Shown here: in pieces, positions 1 through 12,407 of the stretch
Layout of the letters: the number at the start of each line of letters is the position of its first letter
Numbering within the stretch: position 1 is the stretch's first letter
DNA from: Cotesia glomerata
Lineage: Eukaryota > Arthropoda > Insecta > Hymenoptera > Braconidae
DNA length: 64,000 bases
Assembly: GCF_020080835.1 (NCBI RefSeq)
Contig: NC_058167.1
Span: 6,802,459-6,866,458 of the forward strand
Direction of reading: 5' to 3'
Notes under the pieces: model-generated
What the model saw: the letters and a program-made list of their open reading frames with translations, nothing else
The model's database searches: none
Told to the model about the DNA's origin: nothing
Position numbers and translations under genes: made by a program

Positions 1-1556
1 AAATTAAGGTCATTATCTTCAGAGCACTCCGAAGATTTGGAACGATGAGTAGCTTAGATCAAGAAGATGAGTTAGATGATCAAGGAGATGATGATAACCG
101 TGATTTAGAGTCTCCACCAACAGGTTTAAAGTCTTGGACAGCAAGGGCTAGCGATTTCGTCGTTAGTAAAATGGTTTTTTTAGAACAATTGAGTGAAGGA
201 GTTGGTAGTTACTTACTTCAGCCTCCCGTGCCACCTGAAAGGACTGAATTTTCACTAGATCCCAATGACGATGAAGGAACGACTTCCGGTGGAACATCTG
301 GTGATGACATATGGGGTACACCAACTTCGGGTGGACCAGATGATGACAGTTTTACCGCCAGCCCCGTAAGTTTAATACAAAGTATTTAATGCTATGTTTT
401 TAAGTAAAAACTCTTTGAGTTGAGTTTTTTTTTATCACCGCCGCCAGATTTTTTCAAGCACCATAGATTAGTCATACCTTCCAACACCAAAAAATAAGAG
501 AGTAAGAGAGTAAATGATCGACTAAAAAATAAATAAGCTTCGCACGGCTCTGCATGACGTAAATGCTTGTACTATTTACAAAAAACAAAAAAAAACAATT
601 AGTACCAGCTGAACCTGTCACTTTCATAGCCGTCTATCAATGGCAACGTTCTTGGCGAGGATAATTATGGGCTCACATTGAATACTGATGATGATGCTGA
701 CGAAAGTGGTGATTCCGAAGACTGCAACGTGCCTGAAATCAGTATGGATCAACTGCTAGGTAGCAGTAACTTTTCATCTCTTCGATGTATTCTTAACCGT
801 AGACGACTGGAGCCACTTCCCGAAGAAGACGATTCATCTGGTAACGAAAAAAATCAAGTTGGATGGTGGTGACATAGGTTGCAGCCCGCGAGTTTGACCA
901 GTGGCGAAGATCAAATTCAAAACAGAGATCAAATATTCGCTAAATTGACTCAAGAAGATGAAGAATTTCGTAAAAAAATTTTGGATCTACATAAAAAACT
1001 TTTGGATGTTGACTCTGGTAAAGAATCCAGTCAAATTGATAATCCGCCAGTGAAAAAGATCGAAAAACGAGTAACACTTGTGGAAACAGCTACAACTCCA
1101 AAGCCACTAGACGTAGGAAGAATTATAAAACCGGCTTTAAAGAATTCAATAGCTAATTCTAGTAATGAAGCTGAAAGTATTTCTAGAATGCTTGATAGAA
1201 GACGATTGAAAAGGATGGATCTTGAACACGAAAGAAGAAAACATTTAGAAGAATTGAGAAGACGATCGGAAAGAATCGATGAAGTCTCTGAAGATGATCA
1301 AGACGAGCAAATACCAGTGAGACCTCGAGAAACTACTTTTCTCAACCGTCTGAGAATTCGCAGACGTAGTATCAAGTTGTTAAGTTTTTTAAGTGGTAAG
1401 TCATCGGATAAATCTCATGAGGAACGAGCATCCAGATTATTGAAAATATATATGCCTGAAAAAAGTACTAAGGGACAAAATACTATCTCTATTCATCACC
1501 ATACACCCAGAAGTAGAAGATTTTGGAAACTCCGTAATCGGAGAAAGAATGTTTAA
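1..1556 (+). CDS. Unrecognised acidic/Arg-rich protein, 3' part of gene
   Basis: Two exons are visible. The first is open to a GTAAG donor at 366 (reading from ATG 45, or open from the window edge); the second runs from 630, after TCATAG, to the TAA at 1554-1556. The phases match. The product starts with an acidic Asp/Glu-rich stretch, has a Gly/Thr/Asp-rich middle, and ends in a charged, probably helical segment (about 960-1300) rich in Lys, Glu and Arg, then an Arg-rich tail with a His triplet. No enzyme motif, signal peptide or membrane segment is seen. An in-frame TGA at 870-872 interrupts exon 2, although coding character continues in the same frame. Near the left edge a better-looking acidic frame (1-44) is one base out of register with the ATG frame. 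It could be a readthrough gene, a decaying gene, or carry sequence errors. I do not recognise the family. Confidence 0.55.
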
Positions 1557-2520
1557 GAAAATATTACTTCAAAAACATAAAACTGAAAATTAAATTTTAA
1601 AAAAGTGGCAAATTCAAAATTATACTTCTTGATCTATTAAATTGCGATAAATTGAGATAAATTGCGTCCAATAAACGAAAAATAACGTTTGGATAATGTT
1701 CATCGATTTTACGTACAATGATGAAAATAAATACAATACTTCTTTCAATTATCTATCGAGGACTTCCAATCTGTTTATTTATTAAATGTATTGTCGAAAG
1801 TAAGCTCGAGGATTTATGTTATATTTAATATTTTAATTTTTTAAATAACTTAGTGCTTTAGGTGCAATTGTAATGTAGGATTTACCAAAAATGAAGAAAA
1901 CAAAATTTTAAAAACAAATAAATAAATCAATTATTAAAAATGTTTTCTTCAAGTTATTAATAATCGCCTTGGTATTTATTATTAAATTTTTAACTTATGC
2001 AAATTGTAAAAAATAAATAAAATTATCGCAGAAACGGCCTATGCAATATTTACATTTAAATATAAGTCATCCTCGAGTTAAAAATACGGCCTAGGTATAA
2101 CGGTATACCTAATTAATATATTTAATATAATTATCAAAATTTATACTTAATTTATGGTAAAACAATAAAATTTCCTCCGTTAGCTCGTTGTATCGTTTGG
2201 AATCAATTGAAGAGTTTCTATCAAAACTAGTAATTCTTCTTAAATTATAAAAAAAAAAAATAAAAAAAAAAGTAGGTCCGCACTGACTGACACAACGCGG
2301 CATTCATTATCTTTAACTTAAATAATAGATTTAAATAATTATAAATAAAAAGAAAAGTTACTGTTGGTAGATTGTAAAATTTAGTCTTCAAAGGCTAAAA
2401 TGCAAATAAATTATACTATTTGTTGAAATTTCAGACTTTTTTTTTATCCTTTGTCATTTCTTTAAAACTTTTATACCTTGTTTTATTGCACTTTTAGATA
2501 AATTAATAAATCATATGTAT
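1557..2520. other. AT-rich intergenic, 3' flank
   Basis: No gene is seen. An AATAAA near 1670 could be the poly(A) signal of the upstream gene. Open frames here are short, lysine/asparagine/isoleucine-biased products of AT-rich sequence. Confidence 0.6.
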
Positions 2521-3374
2521 ACAGTCAAAACCGTTTATAATGATATCGATGAAATCGTTGAAATGCGGTCGATAGAGCCGATAGTCGTTATAATCAATAA
2601 TAAATATTCCATAAGCAATTTTCTAATGAATTCATCGATTTGAAGATTCTGTAAAAATAATTAATGTTTAGAAATTTTTAATCAAGTCCGTTTGGGTGCA
2701 TCTTTATTCGGAAGTATGTATCGAAATATACCACTGTTCCGAAGCAAGCTCCATATGAATTTTAAGGGATCCGAGTTAAACCATTATGTGTATTTCAGTA
2801 TTTGCTGCTTTATAATTTATGTAAATAGTTATCGGGTTTTATTTTATTAAAACTATTGTATCTTATAAACTTTAAACATATAAGAATTTAATATTTTATC
2901 GTACTTTGCAAATTAGAAAAGCTGCCGGTCTGACTACGTAGTCAACTGACCACAACCACTGAAAATCTATCATTTTAGATTGATTTTGCACTGAATCTGT
3001 ATGTATGAATTTTGAATTCATCGAATTCTTTTTCTTTCCGACGTAATTGAAGAGATTTCAAATATTAGTGATCAATGCTTTGTGTAACTTGTCAAACGAT
3101 AAACTGATTTAAAATTTTGATTATAACTCTGCTAAATCTATGATTGAATTTAATGAGATCATAAGTATAATTGTGTAAAAACAAATAAAAGTATTTCTCG
3201 TACATATAGCCGATACATTTGAAAATATATTTTTAACATGGCTACTATGAGCAATTTGTCACTGTAAACGGATTTTGCTTGGAGAATTTGTGTAGGATCG
3301 GACCGAACGTCAAAATTTCATCATTATACACGGTTCATCATTTTAAGCGATGATGTTATAAACGGTTTTGACTT
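2521..3374. mobile_element. Decayed pogo/Tc1-like DNA transposon remnant
   Basis: An 18-bp perfect inverted repeat, AGTCAAAACCGTTTATAA, lies at 2523-2540 and again inverted at 3356-3373. Looser inverted similarity (ATCG/TCAT-rich) continues inward on both sides. The left copy is preceded by TATAC, so the end would read TA-CAGTC, the form expected of pogo/Tigger ends. The right end lacks the matching terminal bases. The roughly 815-bp interior has no transposase frame. Calling it pogo-like rests only on the end sequence. Confidence 0.45.
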
Positions 3375-3970
3375 TAACGATAAAGCGTAATCGAAGTTGT
3401 CAGTTACTTTCATTATGTGCTAAATAAACTTTTTTTAATAAATCAAATTTAAATGAAAATTAATAATGATAAAAGTAACGCTTCAACTTCGGTAATGATT
3501 TATATTATTTATGTATTTTACAAATGTATATTTCTCAGAATAAGTATTTCAATAATTTAAATCAAAAAAGTTGATTCAAAGTTTTAAATGAAAAAACGGC
3601 ATACTCCAGTAAAAACATAAAAATTCATGATAGGTAATACAAACTAACTATAATTTTTTGGTAAATTAATGAGAGAAAATAACTTTATCTTCTATATAAC
3701 CTTTCATCATTCTTTGTGTTCATTGATATACATGAAAAATAAATATAAATCTCTGATGGTATGTAAAAATAAAGTTATTGAAAAGTTTATTAACTTATAA
3801 AATCATTTTAAAAGTGAAAAAAATTTAATTGTTTTGATTTATCAGATAATTGAATTCTAGAAAATTATAAGAAGAATTTTCTTACAGATAATTTATTTTA
3901 AAATAATGAATCAAGTTAGGCATAAATCATTTTGATAATTTGACTTTTATTCATTTAAAAATAATTATAT
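3375..3970. other. AT-rich intergenic
   Basis: Low-complexity A/T sequence between the transposon remnant and the 3' end of mRpL30. No coding or structured feature is seen. Confidence 0.6.
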
Positions 3971-5023
3971 CTACAAATCATAAGGATTAAGCCATCTATA
4001 TCTTAATTCTTCCTTCAAAGTTTTTCTATCTAATCGTTTTGGATTATTTATGAACTCTATAGTAGCTTTTTCACGATCTGGATCGACTCTTGGAGCCATT
4101 AGCAAATCTCCATTTTCATGGAGCCAAGTCTGGACTGACTCATCGTTGGGTAATTTGTCTGGCATATTGATTGGTGTAACTTTTATCAGATGCTTTATTT
4201 TCCAAAGCAACGTACACATTTCTGGTGTATTTTTGACTATCGCAATATCACTGGCCTAAATATATTGAATAAAATTTATGGCTTATAGTTTATGACACAA
4301 AAATATTGTTTGAATAACGATATTATATGTCATCGATCAAATTACTTACCACTTTATCTAATTTAAGCTGAATAAGAATATTTTTATCCCAATATGGATT
4401 GCCTTTAAATTTTTCGACACGCTGAACCATTAAAAGTTTTGTTGGTTTGATTGGAGGATCTTTATGATCTTTGTGTCTAGAAATAGTTAACGTTATTGAA
4501 AATCACTTAATGTTATTAACGTAAATTATTTTAAGAAATTATTTTAATTGTATTAAATAAAAAGGATTAGAATTTCCTATTAATCATATTTTAGGTCTTT
4601 CGTTCCTTATTAGAATGATAATAAAATAAGCAGACACCTGACAATTTTTTATTTTTTTTTAATAAATACATCTGTAAACTTCAGTATTATTTACAGGAAC
4701 TTTTCAAACAGCCTATTCACGTAAATCTACGATTGACTAAATATTTTTATGACATCACAAAGCATGACTTATTAATGCAATAGCTGTCACTATTTTTATT
4801 GTAATTATTAACAATCACGCGTATTAAGAACATACAACCCAGTATAATTACGCACCAAATTTATTTATTATTTATTAATGTCAAACTCCATATAATTGTT
4901 TATTTAAACTTACCGCGGATAATATGTTACTTGTTCATATTTAACACCATTTGTCCAAGTCCTGGGTGCTCTTCGTAAAATGTAGCTACGAATCTGAGTA
5001 AAACAGCTTAATGGTATAGACAT
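3971..5023 (-). CDS. mRpL30: Mitochondrial ribosomal protein L30 (uL30m)
   Basis: Three coding exons read on the minus strand: 5023-4914, 4476-4350 and 4255-3971. All have GT-AG borders and consistent phases, giving 173 residues. The N-terminus (MSIPLSCFTQIRSYILRRAP) is basic and hydroxylated without acids, like a mitochondrial import signal. The core contains the L30-type run KPTKLLMVQRVEKFKGNPYW followed by LCTLLWKIKHLIKV-type features (here CTLLWKIKHLIKVTPIN), as in animal uL30m. It is expected to be a component of the mitochondrial large ribosomal subunit. The start was chosen because it is the first ATG upstream of a good donor and supplies the presequence. It is divergent from NUBPL, 692 bp away, so the two may share a promoter region. 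Confidence 0.85.
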
Positions 5024-5715
5024 ATTTACCTGCAAAAAAAAATACTATTCAATGAAAACTAATGTGAACGATACTTGTTTAAGGTTATGCTTATGTTTAA
5101 AAGATTTACATCAACACTAGTGAAAAATAACTTTGAAAAACTTAAAAACCAGCAAGCGTGTTAACAAATAAAAATTTGTTTTTCAGTATTTATTATAATT
5201 AATATACAATAAAAATTACAAAAATTTCGCAACCATAACTAGAAAATATTTGTCAATCGGTTTAATGTCGTAAATTTTATAAAGAATTATTTTTTGATTA
5301 GAATAAAGAAAAGGAAAAAAATTGTTTTTAATAATACCTTTTTAACTCAAACGAGCAAATTTTTTAATAACTGCTTAATTCAGTAATTTTGGACCAATTT
5401 TCTTGCAAGTTTTTATTAACACCCTACTTTACAACCGTTGTCGAAATACACAACAGTGCCGATAATTTTATGCTTGAGAGTTCTTTACTCAATGGACATT
5501 TGGACTCAAATTCATGAAATTATCATAGTCGCTTATCAAAAATATTCAATAAAAATCTAAAATTATAATTAAATTAAATTGTGTAACTTAACTGATGGAT
5601 TATATTTAATATTTGCAATTAAATCGTCTTTAAACTTGATTCATTAATTGTTCATGAACTGTTGAGGTTATTGCTTGTTGTGAGTTTTCTCAACATATTG
5701 GCGGTAAATTTAAAA
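5024..5715. promoter_or_regulatory. Divergent promoter region, mRpL30/NUBPL
   Basis: 692 bp separate the two start codons, which face away from each other. Both genes encode mitochondrial proteins. No TATA box is clear. The sequence is AT-rich with a slightly more GC-balanced part at about 5400-5480. A shared bidirectional promoter is inference from layout. Confidence 0.4.
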
Positions 5716-8106
5716 ATGTCAAGGTCACTTTTCCCAAATGCTTTATTAAATTTTCGATCTATTTATCGTAATACTACAAAGTCTAAGGAAGTAAGTATTT
5801 TTAATATTTTAATTATGTTTATAATCCGTTAATTGAAAATTTATAAATATTTCTCTTAGTGTAAAAATAATAAATCCACTTGATAATTTTTCAAAATTCT
5901 TCCTATTCAACTGTTTAGATTTTTCTTTTACAATCATTTAGGGCCAGATTTTCAATTCGAGATAACATTTCATCCAGGATGAAATTATTACTTCTTTGAG
6001 CTCAAAAATCTAGTGGTTGTTAAAAACATACTTTTTTTTTTTAATTTTGAATTGTAATATCCTTCGATCGAAAGATGTTTTACGAGCACTAATAGTAGTT
6101 TTATTACATCGAAAATGATTCGAGAAGAAATTTCGAAGTTACGCAAAAAAAAACACTTTTTTCGAAATTTTTCGTGAACGGTTTCTCTTCAACGTATCAA
6201 CTGACTTTGATGTGGTTTGCAGCAATCGACATCGTTTTTTGAGTTTAAGAGCTGATGAGATTTTTGAATTGATCATTAAATCCGTTTAAAAGTTATTAAA
6301 AAAAAAATTATTTGAAAATTTTACTTTTGAAATTTCTCAAAATCTACTAGTCTGAATCGGTTCCAATGATATAGGAAATCTAAGTTTGATGAAGCTCTTT
6401 CGAACGCCGCCGAGTTCGTTTAAATACACACACAAACACCTAGTAAGAATGGCCAAGGACTTCAAAACTTGGAGATCTGATGAGAGCTCGATTTTCGAAA
6501 AATTACATTCAAGTTAGCAGTCACTTTACAATTTTTTAATTTTATTTAACAAAAAAATTTGTTCCAAAAAATTATTTAAAAAAATTTCTACATGTCAATT
6601 TTTTTTTCTAATTTTTTTTGCCATAATTTATTTGTTATGAAATTCTTAAAATTATTAAATATATGCTAAATTAATTTTCATTCAAAAACTGGGATGAAAC
6701 CAATAATGTCCCGATTTTTTTTAAATCATTGATTTTCATAGCGGAAAGTTAAAAAAAAAGTAACTGTTCTTTAATTTTACAAAATTATAAATTACTCCTA
6801 GATGAAATTAAATATAACTGCGTAATTTAAAAATGAACTTATTGTGTTATGTTTTTTTTTACGAATCAACAAATTTTTGCAAAAAAAAATGTACTCTATC
6901 AAAATAACTCGAATTGTTTCAGTTATCGTCATCAACATCAAGTAGTTTAAATGATGAAAATAAAAGACGCCAACAAGTAATGGGTAAAGGACTTCCTAAG
7001 CAAAAAAGTATAAAAGGTGTCAAGCAAATACTGTTAGTCGCATCTGGAAAAGGTGGAGTTGGTAAATCTACAACCAGTGTTAATTTAGCTACCGCATTGA
7101 AAATTATTCAACCACAGAAAGCAATAGGCTTATTAGATGCTGATATTTTTGGACCCACCATTCCATTAATGATGAATCTTCATCAAACACCTTTACTCAA
7201 TGATGATAATTTAATGGAGCCTCTTGTCAATTATGGAGTCAAGTGGTAATAATTTTTTATTTTTTATTTATTTAAAAAAAAATGGAATTATATAATTTTT
7301 TTTTTATTTTAGTATGTCAATGGGATTTCTGGTTGATGAAAAGTCACCGGTTATTTGGAGAGGATTGATGGTAATGAGTGCATTAGAGAAATTACTTAGA
7401 CAAGTTGCTTGGGATCCTCTTGATTATCTTGTAGTCGATACCCCTCCCGGAACTGGAGATACCCTTCTTTCTTTAATTCAAAATATTCCTATTAGTGGTG
7501 TTGTTATTGTTACAACTCCTCAAAAAGCAGCATTAGACGTGGCGCGAAAAGGTGCTAGAATGTTTCAAAAAATGAATGTTCCAATCGCTGGACTTGTTGA
7601 AAATATGACGAACATAACGTGTCCAAAATGTTTGGAGCAAGTATCATTATTTGGTGAAGGAGGCACTATTTTGTCTAAAGAATTAGGTAAAGTATTATTT
7701 CTAAATTATTAAATACTTAATATATTATCAATGACATTATAAACACGTCTTTTTTAATTATTATTTAAAAAAAAAAAAAAACATATTTTCCCAAGCGTCA
7801 CAAAAAATAATGTTGACTTTTTGATAGATTTCACTCAACAAGAAGTTGAAAAATTAATAATTGTCAACATAAATTCAACAAAACATTAACAAAAAAAAAT
7901 TTGTGCCGCTTGGGTTCTTTTTATTTTTATTTATTTTTCTTACTGACTTTTTAGGTGTACCAATTTTAAAAAAGTTTCCTTTAGACAAAGATACAACAGA
8001 GTGTGGAGATATTGGAAAACCAATTGTTTTAGCACAGCCAAATTCACCGCAGTCTACTTTATACAAAGAGTTGGGACAAGATATTATAAATTTTTTACAA
8101 AAATAA
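5716..8106 (+). CDS. Nubpl: NUBPL (Ind1), Mrp/NBP35-type Fe-S P-loop ATPase
   Basis: Four exons (5716-5790, 6923-7245, 7313-7686, 7955-8106) with GT-AG introns give 307 residues, close to the 319 of human NUBPL. The family delivers Fe-S clusters for assembly of respiratory complex I in the mitochondrial matrix. The short Arg/Ser-rich N-terminus fits an import signal. Visible motifs are the deviant Walker A GKGGVGKST at about 67-75, CMSMGFL after the second splice, VDTPPGTGD at about 174-182, and the cluster-binding CPKC at about 236-239. The last exon carries the conserved IGKPIV block. Exon 1 was chosen because its donor phase fits exon 2 and it supplies an initiator methionine. The first intron is 1.1 kb and contains a dispersed repeat. 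Confidence 0.93.
6120..6480. repeat. Dispersed non-coding repeat in NUBPL intron 1
   Basis: This intron stretch reads unlike its surroundings: mixed-composition blocks such as GCCAAGGACTTCAAAACTTG and TCGAACGCCGCCGAG, with a short CACACAC run. A similar style appears at 24,285-24,500 (CATTCGAAAGAG, GTGTGTGTG). I read it as a member of a degenerate dispersed family with no coding capacity; the class is unknown. Confidence 0.35.
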
Positions 8107-8559
8107 AATATTAATTCATCGTAATATTTTATATCATAAATTTCAAAAAATTTTAACTTTTCTATTTTGAAGTTTTATTGAAAAAACTGTTGAGTAAAAG
8201 AATAATTCAATATGTCATTCAAATTGATATTTTGACTATCAATTCAAATTAATATAAAATATTAAAGTTTGTATGATAGAAAAATAATTTATACGTACGA
8301 ATAGTTACCAATTTGAATAAAATATTTTTTAGGAGTAAAATGTTTTTTTTTGGAGTAATTAAATTTTTTCATTTTTTAAAGGTCGTAGATATAAATTTTA
8401 ATTCATTCTAAATAAAAAATGAATAAATTTTATTATCTACGATGATACGTATTAATAAAAAAATTTAAAAAAAACAAAAAAGTTTTCTATTAACTCATCA
8501 TAAATTTAAAAGTACCGCCAATTTTATCATCGAAAGCTGCGTTACCGCTCTCTAACGTT
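8107..8559. other. AT-rich intergenic
   Basis: NUBPL 3' flank and upstream region of the ATP synthase gamma gene. No coding sequence is seen. Confidence 0.5.
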
Positions 8560-9010
8560 CTTTCCTGTTACTTTTTATCCCCCCGTTATACTGTCGAGAA
8601 GAGAGTTAACCTTCTAAGCCCAGTGGCCGAATTGACTTTCGCCTGTAAAATTATTTGGTAAGTTTATTTTATTTATTTTTACATTTAATTATATTCTTAA
8701 TTGATTTATCTCGACTATCTAAAGAAATTAAGAAATTATTAAACAATTAAAATCAAAAGTTGTTTAATAAACCTTTCACACTTAACTAATAATAACAGTA
8801 AATAGAACTGAATAGCCGTCAAGTTCAATCTGACGATTACATAAAAGCATATAATACTTCCAATTATATTAAAGGAGTACTGAATATCTCCTTGACAGTT
8901 TATAAATTTTGGATTAAAAAATCACAAACTAACAAAATTTATGTGAATTTATTTTGAAATTTGATGTACTAATTAAAATTTTTTCTTAGTTATCGGTTAA
9001 TTTGTCCACC
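8560..9010 (+). promoter_or_regulatory. 5' UTR and leader intron of ATP synthase gamma
   Basis: A less AT-rich, pyrimidine-containing block at about 8535-8657 ends at a donor (TTTG|GTAAG, 8658). A matching acceptor, TTCTTAG at 8983-8989, is followed by 21 bases to the ATG at 9011 in the favourable context TCCACCATG. This reads as a non-coding first exon with a leader intron, common for housekeeping mitochondrial genes. Confidence 0.6.
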
Positions 9011-9975
9011 ATGCTTCGTCAGGCGAGCAATTTGGTCTCGTTGACTGCGCCAGCAGTTCAACAACAGCATCAACGTGGTATGGCAACTTTGAAAGCTATT
9101 TCCATTCGTCTTAAGTCGGTAAAAAACATCCAGAAAATTACTCAGTCCATGAAGATGGTGTCAGCAGCTAAATACAATCATGCTGAACGTGATTTGAAAC
9201 AAGCAAGACCTCTAGGTCAAGGAACTAAAATCTTCTATGAGCAAGCTGAAATTCAAGCACCTGAATCAGAACCTAAACAATTGGTAATTGCTGTCACAAG
9301 TGATCGAGGTTTGTGTGGTGCTGTACACAGCGGTGTGTCACGTAATATTCGTGATAAATTATTAGCTGATTCAAATCTTCGTGAGAATACTAAAATAATA
9401 TGCATTGGTGACAAATCACGAGCAATTTTGTCACGGCTATTTGCTAAAAATATTCTCTTTGTCGCAAGTGAAGTTGGCCGTAAGCCTCCAACTTTTACTG
9501 ATGCTTCCAAAGTAGCAAATATGGTCATGAATTCCGGGTTAGTTAATAAATATTTATATTTAAATAATAACAATTATAACGATACTAATTCTTTTTATCT
9601 GATGATAGGTACACCTTTGGATCTGGACGCATAGTTTACAACAGATTTAGGTCAGTAGTTTCGTACGTTGTCGATCAATTACCCCTGTTCGACAAATCTG
9701 CTGTAACGAGTGCTCCAAAATTATGTGTCTACGATTCTCTCGATGAGGATGTAATCCAAAGCTATTTGGAATTTTCTCTTGCCTCATTGTTATTCTACGC
9801 GATGAAAGAAGGTGCATGCAGCGAACAATCCAGCAGAATGACTGCTATGGATAACGCCAGTAAGAATGCTGGTGAAATGATTGATAAACTTACTTTAACA
9901 TTCAATCGTACTCGCCAAGCTGTTATTACTAGAGAACTTATTGAAATTATTTCTGGAGCTGCCGCTTTGGATTAA
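9011..9975 (+). CDS. ATPsyngamma: ATP synthase subunit gamma, mitochondrial
   Basis: Two exons (9011-9537 and 9609-9975) join in phase to 297 residues, the usual family length. The protein is the rotating central stalk of F1-ATPase. The N-terminus (MLRQASNLVSLTAPAV...) is a typical matrix signal, and the mature start ATLKAISIRLKSVKNIQKIT follows. The N-terminal helix SMKMVSAAKY, the SDRGLCGAVH segment, and the C-terminal helix with NRTRQAVITRELIEIISGAA are all diagnostic. The first in-frame ATG at 9011 has a Kozak-like CACC before it. The 71-bp intron lies just before the YTFGSGR segment. No lesions are seen. Confidence 0.97.
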
Positions 9976-12407
9976 ATATCTCTTCATTTGGAAATACAAT
10001 TGTATAGTCAGCGAAGTTGGCAAGTGATTATTATTCACTATTAATAATCTTAAATATTATAAAATTAAAACACAAAATTAAAAAAAAACCATTCGTCATT
10101 TTGTTTTTGTTTAATCCTTTGATTTTTTATTTGTTTTTATAAAACGTTTTGTTAACTTCGCTTTATATACAACATATAGATTATTATAGGATTTAATAAC
10201 CTATCAGATAATAGTAATGTAAGTGTCAATGACTTACCAAGTTTGAGAATACTTAAGGTAAAAGCCCCAATATATCTATATTCACAAATATAGATATACA
10301 AATACATGGAGTGATCATATACTGGTACATGATCATCTATTAGGGCTTTTTACCTTACTCCTATTACATGAAAAAACTGTCGGTTGTTGAATGTAATATA
10401 ATAAAAAAAACCGATACAAAACAAAAAATAGTACCAGTTTAAATTTCTGATTATTTATTTCACAACTTAAAAAAATATAACATTTTTTTCAACATTATCA
10501 CATCTGTAATAATAAATTGGATAAAATTCGGTTAATTTATTTTTAATTGATATTAATCAGTCATTCCTTTAATTTTAAAACAATCAATTGAATTGTTTGA
10601 TCTTGAAAGACAATATTAACTTGTTGGTGATTTAATTTCGTTACTGAAAATTTATGAATAGTTGTGTGTAATGATTACACCATAAGCGACGAATAACCGT
10701 GCATTTTAATAGATAAAAATTCTGCAGACATGACGTGAAAAGTAAAATTATAAATTTTTAATTTGGATTATTTTCATCTAAACAGTACTCTGACATAAAA
10801 AGAAATTCTTTAGTAAAATAACTTTCATGTAATTAATTATAATATAAATGGCACGATACTTTTCTTTTATGTGATTTGAAACATCTGTAAGTATAAATCA
10901 AGTAAAAATGATGTGCCTCAATATTTTATAAAATATTCATCAATCCAAATAAAAAGGTAAGTTTTGAATCAACTAAATAATGAACAACTCATCCGAATAA
11001 CTTCAGTTAGTCAAAGTATTCACGTCCACTTTATCACATTTTATTTACAATGATCCCTCTTTAAGATATTTTAGCTGTCTCAATTTTTCCATTAGTTACT
11101 AACAAAAGAAAAAAGGATAACCTGTTACTCCTTAGGGAGAAAGCACTGTATTTATGATCAAAATAATTTTGTCTTTCATAGACATAATAGTCAGATTGTG
11201 GAATTCGATGTGTACTCATTTTTATGATAAGAAAGCTTAAATATAATGCATGTCTAAACTTCTTTGATAAAACCAAAATTACTCAGGTTGACAGTAAATA
11301 TATAAGAATTTTTTTTTTTTTTCATTATTTATTAAATTATCATTAATGCCACAATCGAAATCTTACTAAAATATTAATTTCTTAAAACTGCACAGTAAAA
11401 TTTTTCTTTATTTGCTTGTAATTAATTTTAATAACTCAAACAATTTATATCCAATCAAAACTGAAAAACCATTTGTCCGAATAAGAAAATCTCATCAATT
11501 ATTTAGGTTTGTAAAACAACAAATGCTGTTAGATAAAGTCAATCAATATTATAAAATATCTTCAATTTCGATAATACATGTCGCTTTTTTTTATATTTTA
11601 ATGTTGATATTAAATAACATAAAAATTGTAATTATCATTAGCAGTTTCATGCTTTCTTTTTTTTGTCTTAAAGATTATTTACAAAATTACTTCAATGCAC
11701 TTGAGGATTTAGCAAATAGAATTTCTGATTTCTCAAATTTAGTACTAAATATTACTATTATTAACGGAAGGTGTTAATGTATATATCGTAAAAAAGAAAT
11801 TGTTTCTTTCATCATTTAAGTTAAAAAAAGAAACGAAATACTTTCAAATTACCTCACTCCTTACAATTATCACTTATTCAGGGGTTTTTTTTTTCCACAA
11901 TACAAAATAACTGTGTTATTAAAAAAGAACGAAATTTCTGAAACATATAACGAGTTTTCTTTAAAAAATTCATCTAATTTTTTAGTGATTGAACTGATAT
12001 TTTCATCGTATATCAGTTATGATAAATATACATACAGGTAATATTAAATCTACATAACTTAGTTTTTCAAGACAAAAAAAAATTAAATAAGAAACAAAAA
12101 AAAACAATATATTAATTAATGAATAATCAATTAACCATAAATCAATAACAAAATTTGACACCCCTATGTTCCATCACCCGTGCATCGACTACTTTATTCA
12201 CACGTTGTTAATTATACTAACTAAATTTTTTTTTTTTGTATTAATAAGTTTTTATAATCAAAAGTATTTTTTCATTTTGCACATTTAATTAGCGATCCGA
12301 CGTCGCAATAATGAATTATAAACAAATCTTAATAATTCTTCCAAGGTCCAATCATTATAGAAAAAACAAATGGAAAATTTGATATAATTCGAGGTCTTCT
12401 AGTTGGC
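9976..12407. other. Intergenic between convergent genes
   Basis: About 2.4 kb of A/T-rich DNA between the 3' ends of ATP synthase gamma and TFIIA-L. It holds one small inverted-repeat element (10,255-10,357). A 121-codon open frame at 11,412-11,777 is Ile/Asn/Lys/Leu-rich, without recognisable homology, and is most likely chance. Confidence 0.5.
10255..10357. repeat. Small inverted-repeat element (MITE-like)
   Basis: Ends AAGGTAAAAGCCC and, inverted, GGGCTTTTTACCTT enclose about 100 bp. Inside are two further small hairpins (TATATCTATATT.../AATATAGATATA and ATGATCATAT.../ACATGATCAT). The structure can fold almost completely. Size and form fit a short MITE or a cruciform-forming site. Confidence 0.5.

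Noticed and set aside
11412..11777. 121-codon hydrophobic frame
   Set aside because: Composition follows the local AT richness, no homology or splice context recognised.
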